From assembly GCA_013397795.1 (NCBI GenBank), contig VZTJ01002530.1:310001-374000 (forward strand): a stretch of DNA of 64,000 nucleotides. Reading direction: 5' to 3'. The stretch's first letter is position 1. Each line of letters opens with the position of its first letter. This stretch comes from Orthonyx spaldingii. Its lineage: Eukaryota; Chordata; Aves; Passeriformes; Orthonychidae. The position numbers and the translations under genes were made by a program. This document shows, piece by piece, positions 12,687-24,700 of this stretch. A model generated the notes under the pieces. That model worked only from the letters and a program-made list of their open reading frames with translations, had not been told where the DNA came from and ran no database searches.

Positions 12687-15600
12687 TTATTGTTTTCCTT
12701 ATTAATTTCTGTGAAGTTCTGTTATATAATCCAGTATTAAATGTAACAATTTCCATTGGGTTTTTTTTAAGCCAGTTCCACTGGGCAGAAGTGAGCCTAC
12801 ATAAGAAATGCTGCCATTCGTATGCAGAGCATGCTGCTGTGTTAGTGCCTTATTAGGGCATCACAGCTGCTTAAAAACATGTGAAGCTGAAGAGAATGCA
12901 TATATCACTGAAAATATATTTTCCCTTGCCTAGATGAGAATTTAAGAAAAAACATACTGGGAAGGAATGACGTGTTGTAACTTGCTCAAAAAGACAAGCT
13001 TACAATTAAATGTTCACTCTGTCCAAGATGTTTACATGCATACACCATTGCCACATTTCTCCCCAAAGAATGTTTACTTGTTCTCTCTCTAATGCTGGGG
13101 TAGAATATAACTGCATGGATTCGCAAACTGCATCTCAGCTACTAAAATTCACACACAACCTCAGTACCGAGCTGTGATTGCTGTTGTAGTGTTGTGCCTG
13201 TAACCTCTTTTATGGAATTTTGTATGCTGCCCTATGCCAAACACCACATCTTTAAAATATCGTTGTACACATCCCCCTTTGGCTTATGTCATGTCCCTTT
13301 CTCATGACAAGCAATTTATTTTGAGCTTGAGGTGATTTGCGTTGGATCCTGTTGTGGCATTATCACTTATTGTTTGTTTAGACTCAGGCAAACATTTGCA
13401 AAGTTGGACAAAATAAAAATAAGTAAAATCAAGTGGCAGTTAAGCTTTAGCTTTTTGGAGAGTCCATGTAACGTAGGAAAGTTCTTGCTTTTGACTAGAA
13501 CAAGAGATAACAAAACAGTGAGATCTAAATTATTCTCAGAACTCTTGCAACAAATTGCCAAAATAAATTTTTTTAAAAATAATCCCAAAACACTTCTTAT
13601 AGGTGAAGAAATCTTCCTGTGTTGTCAAATAAAGTGTAAGTAACAACACAGAGAGTGCAGATAACACAGAGAAAGTGCAGAGATGTACAAATTGCTGGAA
13701 CATGAATGCAATCAAATCCTGTTTTCAAGCAAGAATGTGAGCTGGTGCTGTAATACTTTTTGCTGTTGCAGCATCTTCTAAGAGTTTCGGTGAATTTTAC
13801 AAATTACACCTTTGATTATACACAGAGAAACTTTTTCTTTCATCTTTGGGGATGATCAGCAGATGCTCAGGCTCTCCCAGGATCTGCCATAGTAATGTTA
13901 TTATCAGTAACTTTGGTAACACTTCTCCTTCTCATCTGAACTTCCATCAGTAGCTACCAGACTGACACTTCACACTAAGACACAAGTGTCTCACTCACCC
14001 TCATTTTTTGCCACCCCAAGCTCAGCTTCATGTGCCCCCCACTATTATATACTATAAGCCTCATAAAAACAGATTTCAGGGATGGGAAGACAGAAAAGTT
14101 TCTGAGAGTTTGAAGTGTTTGTTTCTTGAGCCCATATAGAGTAGGAGGGTCTCCTATGATCTCTTACAGACCTTTGATCATGAGCTGGTTTGCAGGTGGA
14201 GTCTCAGAGTAGTGTTTGTAGAAGGGGGGTATCTATGCAGCTGTCCAAAAGGAAGAATAGTTCAGCAGCTGTAAAATCTTGCAGCACTTTGCAGAGGTGA
14301 ACTCAGGATTCACTGTGTCCATGCACCTACTGCTAAGAGTTCAGGAAAACTCTGACCCTGCAAATGCATCATCTGAGAAATAAGAAAAATAGCCACACAT
14401 TTTCTACCTAAAGTGATTGGACAATTCTTTTGGTGCTAGAAGCTGCTTTTGTAAACACACAAAAGTGCAGTTCAAGCTTTCATCTCTATGTGGCTTTGGA
14501 CTCCTGCTGGCAATTGTTCAAAGAGTTTACAGAGCTCTGTGCTGATAGTAATGGTAAATTCAGGAAGTATTATAGAAAATGAAAGCTTAATGATTTTCCA
14601 TATCCCATGAGTCTTTTTATTTTGGTGGAGAATGATTCTTTTTCTTTAAAATAATTTAGAAATTAAAATCCTTCACAGGACTGTGAAAGCACTACACTTA
14701 GTAAGTAAATTTCAGTAGATACATGAAATATAGTCATCCACTTTTTAAAACTGGAAATCAGTAGTCCTCTTCAGCTGGCAGATCTTGCACCAATAATTAA
14801 TTAATTTAAGAAAGAGCAAATGTTTAAAATTAGTCTTGATATTTTTTCATCTGATTAATTTCTTATGGGTGTAAAAAACTTCCCATTGATGTTGCCATGT
14901 AACTGTTTCTTTCATTCTTGCAAACACTGATTCTAATATACAAGTGGAAAAAGTAAGAGATAGCAGGAGTATGAACAGCTAAAACCCAAGAGAAGAAAAT
15001 CCCATTCAGAAATAGTTCAAGGATTCAGTTTGAGGCATTTTGCTGTGCAGATACAAGTGGCTGTTTGTAAATATTCCTTGTATTCTGCAAATATCCATAG
15101 TTTTCTTTAAAAAAAAAAAAGAGGAAAATGTTTAATGGGATGAGCAAAATCAAAAACTTAAATGGAACATGCATGGAACAATAGAGCACATGTATCAGTT
15201 TGTATAAATCATAGCTGATTCTAGCTTCAATAGAAGCAAGAACTTAACTTGGAGGCAAAAAAACCAAACGTTTACCATCCAAATTCAGTAGGAATCATTC
15301 TGATAAAATGAGAGCAAATTTTGCCTACTGTACAGTGTGAATGTCAATTCAATGCAAAATTAATAATTTATATGTTTTACCAATCGCCTAATCTTTCATT
15401 TCACCTCTGCAGACTGGGAGCTATTTTAGGGAAATGCTGAGATTTCATATCCCCAGTGGGGCCCTTATATTTTCTCATTCATAGGCCATGGGTGAACAGA
15501 CAACTGCCGTCTAATTTGACACCTTCTGGTATCTGAGCACTGGTTTCCTATTTAACACTCTAACATATCACTGGCAGGGTGGGAGGGTAATATCATGGCA

Positions 15601-16439
15601 AAGAGCAGTGTCTTCTTTTAGTATGGGAGAGTACGTGTATTTGTAGTGTCTTGAATTTCTACTCATCTCAGCTCTTTTGAGAAGTGAATTTCCTTTTGCC
15701 CCACTGCTGAACTGATGTTTCAATCGAAGCCAAGGAGCTACAGAAATGTGGTAAATCACCTGCCTCTGCTCTTTGCACCAGCAGCGCTCTCCAGGGGCGT
15801 TATGTTTTGGGTTGCTGTTGTGTCACTGTTGTTTCCTGCAAGTCATTTATTCATATCAGGGAGGATCAGAAAGGTGAACTCATGATTCCTCGTGGCTTCT
15901 AAAAGAGATGGAGAAAAGGCACATTTGGGCTTTTGCCACAAACAGCTGGTACATTTTTGACATTCAGAATTTTTTGTAATCAAGAGAGTCCTAAAATAAC
16001 CTACCAAGAGTTTGATCTAAGATTGTCTAAAAGCGATCACTGGCACATGTTGCCTACCTATCAAGCACTTGAACATTACAGCCTAAGATTTCTTTCACAT
16101 GGAGGTTTGATTCATACTTTGGGCTTCTGGTTCTTCTACAAAATACTATAAATGTTCCTGTTAGGCTAATTAATTTTAAAAGGACAGAGGAGACAAAGTA
16201 ATCATCTGTTCTCAGATTTTGTAGAAATACAAATTGGACTTCAAAAACTGAATTCTGTTAGAAGCTACAGCATATATTTGGAGGGCTTTCCCATCCAATT
16301 TTAAATTATTTGTAGCTGGGGCATTTTTTTCCTTCGAATTAGAAATGGATCTGCTGTTAAAATGATAAATTTAACTACAGTTTTTATACATATTCTATCA
16401 CTTTTGTTTCCTGAAAAATATTTTAGTTTTGTCCTTTGA
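12687..16439. other. non-coding stretch with simple repeats
   Basis: Holds the 13.65-kb tandem duplication and an (A)12 run at 15,109. Both strands are open around 13.33-13.64 kb, but the translation is lysine-rich and low in information, as expected of AT-rich chance frames. Confidence 0.6.
13645..13682. repeat. imperfect 18-20-bp tandem duplication
   Basis: AACACAGAGAGTGCAGAT at 13,645 is followed directly by AACACAGAGAAAGTGCAGAG at 13,663. The second copy carries a two-base insertion. Confidence 0.85.
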
Positions 16440-16900
16440 CAAAGAAATGTACCTTCCTTTTATTTTTATTTCTATTATCCACTTTTAGTTGTAGGTCAGA
16501 GTTATTGCTAGAACTGTTTTATTAAAAAATTGGTTTATAGACATTGATTCTGTAGACTTCTTTCCATGTCTTTTTTCTTTCTTTACTGTTTTTCTGAGAT
16601 TTGTAACCCTGATTTATAATGATTATCATCAGTTCTCATTCATATGTGATTTGATTCCAGTAGGAAAGGACTGAGTGAAAGTAGTTTTACTCTTTTCCTT
16701 TTAAATTCTATTTCCTTGTGCTTAAAGGTCAATCAATTCCCTGTGGTTTGAGTACTATATTTTTTGTACTATACTGTACTGTTGGTGTATACACTCTCTT
16801 AATACTCTCATTACTTCAAGTATGTTTCTGATGCTGGATATCAACACCTGCTAGCCCTCCAAGAGAACCTTTATTATATTCACAATTTCACAGGCTCATT
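16440..16900 (-). mobile_element. possible antisense CR1-type LINE remnant
   Basis: Three words on the plus strand lie in the order expected for the reverse complement of the CR1 endonuclease region: GATTCTGTAGACTTC near 16,546, CTATATTTTTTGTACTATAC near 16,755, and a CATTACTTCAAGTATGTTTC / TGATGCTGGATATCAACACC block from about 16,810. Intervening sequence is poorly preserved and spacing differs from the consensus I recall. It is a T-rich stretch, so chance similarity is a real alternative. Confidence 0.35.
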
Positions 16901-17683
16901 TTCTCTCCAGGCTGGAGACTGCTCCTTCCTGATACACCTTTGTTATGTACAATATCCTGTATAGTGCTGGAATGGAGATTTCATCATTTGTTCTCTGTGA
17001 TTTCTCTATTTTTCTGAGCTGGTGCTTCACTACAAGAAGGAGGGCAAAGTCGTTCAGAAGTCAGGGCAACCACCTAATATTTAATTTTCCTTTCATTTGA
17101 TTCCCCAGTAATTAGAAATTACTAGTCCTGAAGAAGGATATCTCAGCATCCTGATTCTGGATATGGTGACTGATGATGTCTTTCCTTCTAATGAGCAGAT
17201 TACAATCTCTTGCATCTACTCAAAAATTACAGTGTCATTTCTTTATCTCTTTAGCTGGTTTTGTCCTTTTTGCTTTTTAATATAATAGTCCATATTTTTC
17301 CCCTGCTCCTGTGTTTATTTTGATATTTCATTCCAAGAGCCAGCAAAGTCCTCAAAGCCCTTTCTGAATATGTGATCTTTATAGACTTTGGATAAGTTTT
17401 CCTGAGACAAAACTGCAAAGAAGCTTATTTCATAGAATTTTAGAAACTGTAATAAATACGCTGTTCTCTTAATTACAAAAAGATAATATAAGGAATACAT
17501 TAACACAAGAGATTCTCTAATTGTTAAAACTGAAAAATAATACTTCTGGATTTCTCCTGATTAATTTTTCCATAGTTTGAGCAAAACCACGTAAGAAATA
17601 GAATTCCATTTATGCACTGAGATGAAACAAATGAAAAAAAATTCTTATCTCCCTCTGTTGATCTGCTCCATTGTGTTTTGCAG
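16901..17683. other. T-rich sequence upstream of the candidate exon
   Basis: Intron-like, T-rich on the plus strand. Possibly more of the decayed LINE seen at 16.44-16.90 kb, but I could not align it. Confidence 0.5.
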
Positions 17684-17842
17684 GATCTGAGAAAGATTCC
17701 AGATAATATCATTTACCGTGCCTTTGATTTCAGTTCTGATAGATATGTGATCTTGAGTGCCCTAGGAAATGTATCTTCTGATTGTTGGTACCTTGATCTT
17801 CAGACTGGAACATCAGCAGTTGCCAGTTTCACAGAGTCTGAA
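17684..17842 (+). CDS. candidate internal coding exon of an unrecognised gene, propeller-like
   Basis: The 159-bp segment begins just after a pyrimidine-rich tract ending in TTTTGCAG and stops at a GAA/gtaaaa donor. It has 53 open codons and starts and ends between codons (phase 0-0), so it could be skipped or included without breaking a frame. The predicted peptide starts DLRKIPDN and contains AFDFSSDRYVILSALG and then SSDCWYLDLQTG. Alternating hydrophobic strands followed by a W-x-x-D-L-x-T-G turn resemble one blade of a WD40, Kelch or peptidase beta-propeller. I cannot name the gene, and no neighbouring exon is visible within the window. If real, its introns are long on both sides. The downstream open frame at about 17.9-18.2 kb looks like intron sequence. 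The alternative is a chance open stretch, but splice signals, phase and protein-like composition together make that less likely. Confidence 0.55.
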
Positions 17843-18619
17843 GTAAAATGCAATCAAATTTCTTCAATGTTATAACACAAAAGACAAGAATATGGCCCTG
17901 TAACCCTGAGTTTTGAAAACAAATAATGTGAGGAAAAGTCTCAGAGAACAAAAAAACTTTTTCATTGAAATTGCAATGAGTCAGATTCTCAAGAGGCAAA
18001 AGATTAGAATTCCAATATTTGAAAGTGAAACAATAGTCTGTTGTAAAACACAGGATGGAGTTAAAGTAAAAGCATATACAAGAACTTTCCTAAAGTATTT
18101 CTTGAGGAACACTTTGCAAAACAGTAATACTCAGATTGTTATCAACCCAGCCATATACATTTGTTGCAATTTCTAGTAGAGGTGAATGTACATCTGGGAT
18201 TGAACATGCAGAGTTGAAACAGCCTTAAGGCCACTGTACAGTTGGTTCTCAAAACTTTTTTTGTCTATATACAGATATACATGTATTTATTATAAGTAGT
18301 CATGACCTTTATGAATAATTAAAAGCATGCTTTCAACATTTTATTCCTTACAATAAAAATTTAGTTCTATGAGCCTTTCCTTCTAAGGAATAGTTCTTCA
18401 TACAAGTAACTGCCTAATTAGTAGGACATTAAGGGTTTAAGACTGGACTCAAGCTGATTTCGCAGTTGCATATCAGGAAATTGCTTCAAACCACAAAACA
18501 GATTATTGGGACAACTCAATACAACATCTGCTATGTACCAATATAAGTTGCTTTAGAGTAGTAATAACAATACTGTTTCAGCTCTGGTCAATGAACTGCA
18601 GGATCCCCAAGACTTCTGA
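17843..18619. other. intron-like sequence downstream of the candidate exon
   Basis: AT-rich. An 87-codon frame at 17,913-18,176 has no homology I recognise and no convincing splice sites. Confidence 0.55.
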
Positions 18620-18710
18620 TTAATAATGGTATTCCATTTTCAGAAATGGGGAAATGAGGTACAGATGGGGGAGTAACTTTTCCAAGACCCAACAGAAGGC
18701 AAGTGGCATG
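18620..18710 (-). mobile_element. MIR-type SINE remnant
   Basis: The plus strand reads CCATTTTCAGAAATGGGGAA, then ATGAGGTACAGATGGGGGAG, TAACTTTTCCAAGACC and CAGAAGGCAAGTGGCA. This is a good diverged match to the reverse complement of the MIR core and 3' part (cattttacagatgaggaaac, ctgaggcacagagaggttaag, tgacttgcccaaggtcac, agtaagtggca). The element is therefore on the minus strand. MIR-like CORE-SINEs predate the mammal-sauropsid split and survive as short relics in bird genomes. Confidence 0.7.
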
Positions 18711-21700
18711 ATAATAAAATTACTCTAGAAAAAGGCAGTGGTGCATGGCTTTCAAAAGTTAACATGCCCACCAAATGCAGGTGACTGTCTTGTATAAAGC
18801 CTTGCTGCTATTCAGGCCCTGGGATCAGAGAGCAGACATGCAGCACAACAGTGTAACTTTAACACAGCTTCTATGACAATATGGAATCAAATGATTCCAC
18901 TTCAGAGGGTCTTGTTTCCACAGGCCAATATTTACAACATAATAATCCTTACCAACTTGATTTAATCTTGTTAAGTAGGATTATATCAGCAACAATCAAA
19001 ACTGGAACTTGGAAGCTAGCAGAGAGTATGGGGCAGGAATTCGTTTTAACGTTGGCATTCTAATAGTCTGTCACTCTGTAGACATGATAAATCTAACTTC
19101 ATTGCCTTTTCAGGTCAGAAGGACATATATGCATAAAATAAAGCTATCAGTTATGAGAGGTAGTGTTGTAAGGAGCTTTAGGGGAAAAGATGTGTTCAAT
19201 TAATTTTTTTTTTTTTAAATCTTACCTTGGGTTGGGAGCTATGGGCTGTATAAGCACATAGAACATGTCTTTTCATTTCAAACAGCTGGCTGTTCCAAGT
19301 AGACTGGAGGCATATTAATGGCTTGATAATTTTAGTATTTTCAATTTCTGAGCAGCCTGAAAATCAGAGGAAATGGATCTTAAACCTCTCTCTATCAGTT
19401 TTCTCCTTTTTAGGCTACACATGACACACTCAGACATAACAACATATGTGACCAGTAGAACTGCACTCACAATGTCCAATGAGTTCTGGCAACATATTGA
19501 ATATGGGAAGATTTTTGAGCTATAGCTTCACTTCACTGTTCAGTCTGAACACTGAGCTGTGATTCTTATAAGGTTTCTGACTTTTGCAGATTATGAAAAA
19601 AAACCAAACTTGTCTTTGCAATGTGCTTGCATGATTTTAATGCTGTACTGATAAATTAAAGGAGGAGTACTCTCATACTTCTATTTAACATAATTAATGG
19701 GTACCTCAGTCTGAATTTTAAAATGCATTAGAGCAGAGTTGTTCATGATGTACCTTATGTAGCGTAGAATTCAGGTTAGAGTCAATTTATTTTTTCTGAT
19801 GGCTCATCCATGGTCCATTAAAACTGTTCTCAAAGGTAAAAATGACATGATGTCTGCTAAAAATAACTGCACATTGCACAGCCTTGATATCAAACATGCA
19901 AGATGGAACCTGAGTCCCAAAGGGGAAAGGACATGTTTTCACGGGCATATGCTTGAGTCAGCAGCTAATGTATCAAAAGATTCCCCCATGTCTACCCTAA
20001 AATGTTGTTCTTACTGATTAGGTCAGCGTTTTGACCTGGTGACAAGAAAGCAAGTTTTCAAGTCTCAGACAAACTGACATTTACCCTTGGGAAGGAGGAA
20101 AATGACCCCTGAAGTTTCCATCTGCTGATAGAATAAACATCTGTAGTACTCACGACTGGCATGAGTTCAGTAGCAGTGGAGCTTGCAGAGAGTGATCTCT
20201 GGCCTGCTCACTTACATGGCTTCAGATGGAAATTACCTCTGAGGCTCCTCAGAAGACTGGATTCTGCCTGTTGAAAGCGCCATAAAAATTACAGCTTAAA
20301 GTATGCACAAAGTTTAAAGTCTTACATGAAGGGCAAATATGAAAAATGAAATATTCACAAAAATATATGCTGGGCAGCCACAGGTAACCAAACCACGATG
20401 ACTCTTTTGCAGATAAATCTCTGTGATGGTTCAGTGGCCACAGAGGCTTCGAACAGGAAATCAGAGATCCTCTGTGCATTCATGCTGGTGAATACATTTT
20501 TCTATCTCTATTATAATAGCTCTTTTCATATGTTAAAGAACTATACAAATAAACTTCTATCAAATATCTTAGCTCTTTATTGTCCAAGAATAAGTTTTAT
20601 TTTACTGTAAATAATAGACACATTGCTCCACTGTGCTGAAACCAGAGATTTTTTCCCCAGGACAGCTTGGAAGAGAAGCTATTTAACATTCCAAAATGTT
20701 CAAAGAGGAGGAAAGCTCTTGTGATTTAAGAGGAAGGTCTGTTTGGTTAAAAAGTTGTCTACCTCAGAAATAACTGTTTTGCTTAGCAAATCTGCTTTTG
20801 TATTAATGAAAGAAATTATGCCTGATTCTTAAGCCACAGTATTTACACTACTTACCCACTGATATTAGGTCTAGAAAAAAGCAGGAGACTTGCACTCAAC
20901 AGTGACAGAAGTGTTCTGAAAATGTTGAATCATTTGAAAGCAGAATGTTACATTCTTTTCTGGTCTAAATGTAAAAAGCAAAGTCAATGGCAATGAATTC
21001 AATCAGGCAATTCCAGATTACTATATTCATTCTTTAATTTCTAATGTCACTGCTGCATATTCAACTTGCTATTCTAACTGCAACATACACTTCTAGAAGT
21101 ACAATCTGCTAGGAACATTAATACGACAGTATTTAAATGAGTCTAATATTCTGACTTTCTAAAATACGTCTATGTAAATTTCATAACTGACGTGGTTCCA
21201 GTTCTTAGTCCTAAAAAATGTCATTAAGTTAGTTGCCAATGTCTATCCCCTAAATGATATGTAAATTTTAAGCTATTTTATTTGAGCACTCAATTAAAAA
21301 AAAAAAAAGGTTTCCGAGGTTATTCAAATGCAAAGAATAATAAAAATACAAAGTAATTACATACCAAACATGCTTTTATTTTATAATTATTATAAATTTT
21401 TTAAGATGGAAACTATTAAAATAATTCCATTTCAATATTGGTTTCTCTTCCTGCTTTTAGTCTTTAAATAACTGTTCCTGATTTCACATGCTAATCTACT
21501 GGAATCTATTTATTAGTCTAACACAATTGCAAACCCAAAAGTTTATATTCCAAAGGCTAATGGCACCAAACATGCTTAGGGGTGTAATATTTGCAAAAGA
21601 GTTTGTCTAGAATTCTTCCTGTATTCATTTGGAAGTAGATCTTTATTTTCCCTTGGTAATGTCCAATTTAGGACATTCCATTCTAGAAGATTAGTAAATC

Positions 21701-24700
21701 AATTGTGAAACCATTTTTTAGGAAAGCTGACATCTTTGAATGATACCTGAAATGCTTCTAAAATTTCTTTTTAGCACTTGAAATGTTACTAAGTCACAGT
21801 TTCTTGAATTTATAAATCAAATTCAGGGCCCTAAGTTGCTCTTGCACTCAGGGAAGGTGCAAACCTGGTACTACTCCAGGATCCCATGATGCATCTTGAC
21901 CCAAAATCGTGGTAGATTCCTGTACCTTTCACAGTGGTGTGGCAATCTGTGTAATGATTGATTAATTCATAGGTGAGGATCTACAGAATTTTATCTGTAT
22001 CAGAAACATTTCCTTTTTTATGTGTGTATGTTTTACAACACAGGATAAACTTTCCCAATTCCTCTTGCTCTGTGTAAACCAAACCATCTAATAGTGCTGT
22101 CCACCATCAGAGGAGAATGCTTGTCTTAAACATCACTGCTATTTTCCTGGTGAAATTTTTTTATCATCATTACACCATATGAGAGCCCAAGGGAAATAAA
22201 AAAAACTTGTACTCATCATCTTCCATAGAAAGCTCATTTACATAACCAACTTGATGATCTAAACAACAAGTTGAATGCACATTTGAATCAATTAGACAGA
22301 CAATCCCAGCTGTTTCCAGTCAAACCCTTCCCCACAGTTGTAAATAGAAAGGATAACATGGATTCCCTTCCATGCCCACATCTCTTGTGTTTTATTTTTG
22401 CAGGCTCTGTGTCACGTAACAAATACTGTATGAACAGTTCAATGTGTTTGCTTAGTAAATGCATAGCTGTCCTATAAAATATTGCATATGCTGATATCAA
22501 GCCTTTGCAGTATAACATCCAGTGTCAAAGCTTGTTCAAATAGTTCATTAGACTGAACTTTTGATTGTATCATTAGCAGCAGAAAATGCCCTACTTCGGG
22601 TAACAGAATAGTTTTGAACATGTAGTTCACTGCAGGATCTGGGCTATAAATCACCTTTTCAATCAATCCCCACGATCAACAACCCCAGCTTTGTAGAAAC
22701 AGCTGTGTGCATCTTTCTTCCCTGCCTTGTTCTGTGGCTCAGTGCTCATTTGGATGTTCAGAGCAGGATTAAGGGGGATAGCTAAATATTAAATTGCTTA
22801 TAGCCATCACTCTCCAATGGGTTATGAAATGCATGCATTTGGTCAAGTATGAACTATGTGTTTCCCTGAAAAGTTACAAAATTAATAAATTTCACTAGCT
22901 TCGAGTTAGAACTTTATAAAATAGGTGCTTTGTACCTGTGATCCACCATGTTGTTAGATCCCAGTAATTGCTAAAGCCAAGAAATTGAAAACTAGAGAGG
23001 TTTATTTATTCATTTTACTTAAAAAGCCATTCCTTCTGTAAAAGTAGGAATTTTGAACCACCCTTCTTACCATCTGTGCCTTGGCTCCTTGAGGTTTTAA
23101 AGTATGGTGACGGATGAATGTATGTGACCATCTTAATATTAAGGAATTCTCTTTCTTCTGTGAAGTAGGAAGGTTTTCCAGTTACTGTTCTTTGTGATCT
23201 TAGTAAATTAGAGTCAACAAAGGAAGCATTTTCAATCATCAACTGACTTATTAAAATGTTTATTCCTAGAGTTTATGCAAGAAGCACTTGCTTTCTGTAC
23301 TTCAGGATATATTTGCCATGCTAATCTCTTCTAAAAAGTCAATTTGGTATGAAAATAAGAAACAAAATATGAATTGAACTTTTAATTAGAGTACCTCAGA
23401 GAGTAAAATGTCACTTTAATTCCAGTCACTGAGTGGATTGTGTTAGGAAACCAACAGAAAAATAATTTTAACTCAGATATAGTGTCACTGTTTGTTCAGC
23501 TTGAAGGCAGTTGGGTGTTATCAGAGCAAGCATTATTTACATGTGATGTAAAGTGCATATGTGTTATAACTTTTATTTATCTTCTACCACGTCATATTTT
23601 CAGGTGTTTAGACATCCATACTTCGGGTACTGGAAGTTTGTTGAAAGTGTGACGTAACTCTTGTGTTCTCAACTCTCCAAATTTTAACAGACAGTAATAC
23701 AGGTTTTGTCTTTACAAGAGGCTTGCAAATAAATATTACTAAGGAAGTACTTGTGGTTTGTTAATCTGCAGACATTAATAGTTCCAGGTTCTTGGTTGGC
23801 TTTGAACACCACTGAGATTGTAGCTGTTGTGAGCAGGTCTACACAGAGTCCAGAATGTGACCTTGACTTCTTGAGACTCAAAATTTGGTGAGGCCATAGT
23901 GCCTTATACATCACTCACAGAAGAAGCACCAGCAAGCCCTGTTCCACACTCCTGTCTTTCTACTGCCCCTTCCCAAAACTGTTAATGTCACTGAGCAGCA
24001 AACAAGAGCAGGACTCTTGTTTTGTTGAGAGAAGGTTGGAAGGGGAAGGACCTTAATCTTCAGCCACATTCATTTCCAGTTTAACTCATTCCTTTACAAT
24101 AGGAAAATGCAGGGTTTTCACTATGTAGACCAGTTTGAGCCCAACTAGTATTGAATACGAAAGCACAGCCCACCACTGTAGAGTCACCTCCAGCTCAGGA
24201 CAGGAAAATAACTGGAACCATCCCTGCCATAGCTGCAGGTAGTGTAGCTCAAACCCAAACATAAAATACCATGCCACAAGACAATGCAGTTGGAAGACAC
24301 CTCAACAAATGATACTTCAATTGCAGGTCTTATCCCAAACAGAAAAGAGCTATCCTAAAAGATCATAAGCCACAGCCTCACAGTGCATGCCTGGAGAACC
24401 TCAGTCCTGCAGAGGACTTTCCTTGTTCAGTACTATTCCCTGGCAAGTGCATTGTCCTGTAGCCACAGCCCACTCTCATAACTTCCCAAATACCATGGCC
24501 AGCAGGGCGCTAAGTTACTGACCAGACTCTCTCTGCCTGACTGAAATGCACTCATTAATTTAACGCTACACTTTGCAGGTCATGGAGTTGTATGTTTTGC
24601 TGAGCTGAGCAGTGCAATGACTGAGATATTATTTATACTTTTCTTTGTATGTACTGTTAGTGAAGATGAATAGGCTCCTAATTTAGTTGAATTTGTCACA

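Noticed and set aside
16740..16800. TACTATACTGTACTG repeats as a possible hairpin RNA
   Set aside because: Too short and imperfect for a stable precursor. Better explained as AT-rich sequence within a possible LINE relic.
20380..20480. Possible acceptor CTCTTTTGCAG followed by an open frame
   Set aside because: The frame is short and low in protein-like character, with no donor that keeps it open.
24285..24350. TTGGAAGACACCTCAACAAATGAT phrase resembling antisense CR1 3' end
   Set aside because: The similarity stops after about 25 bases, and the expected following blocks are absent.
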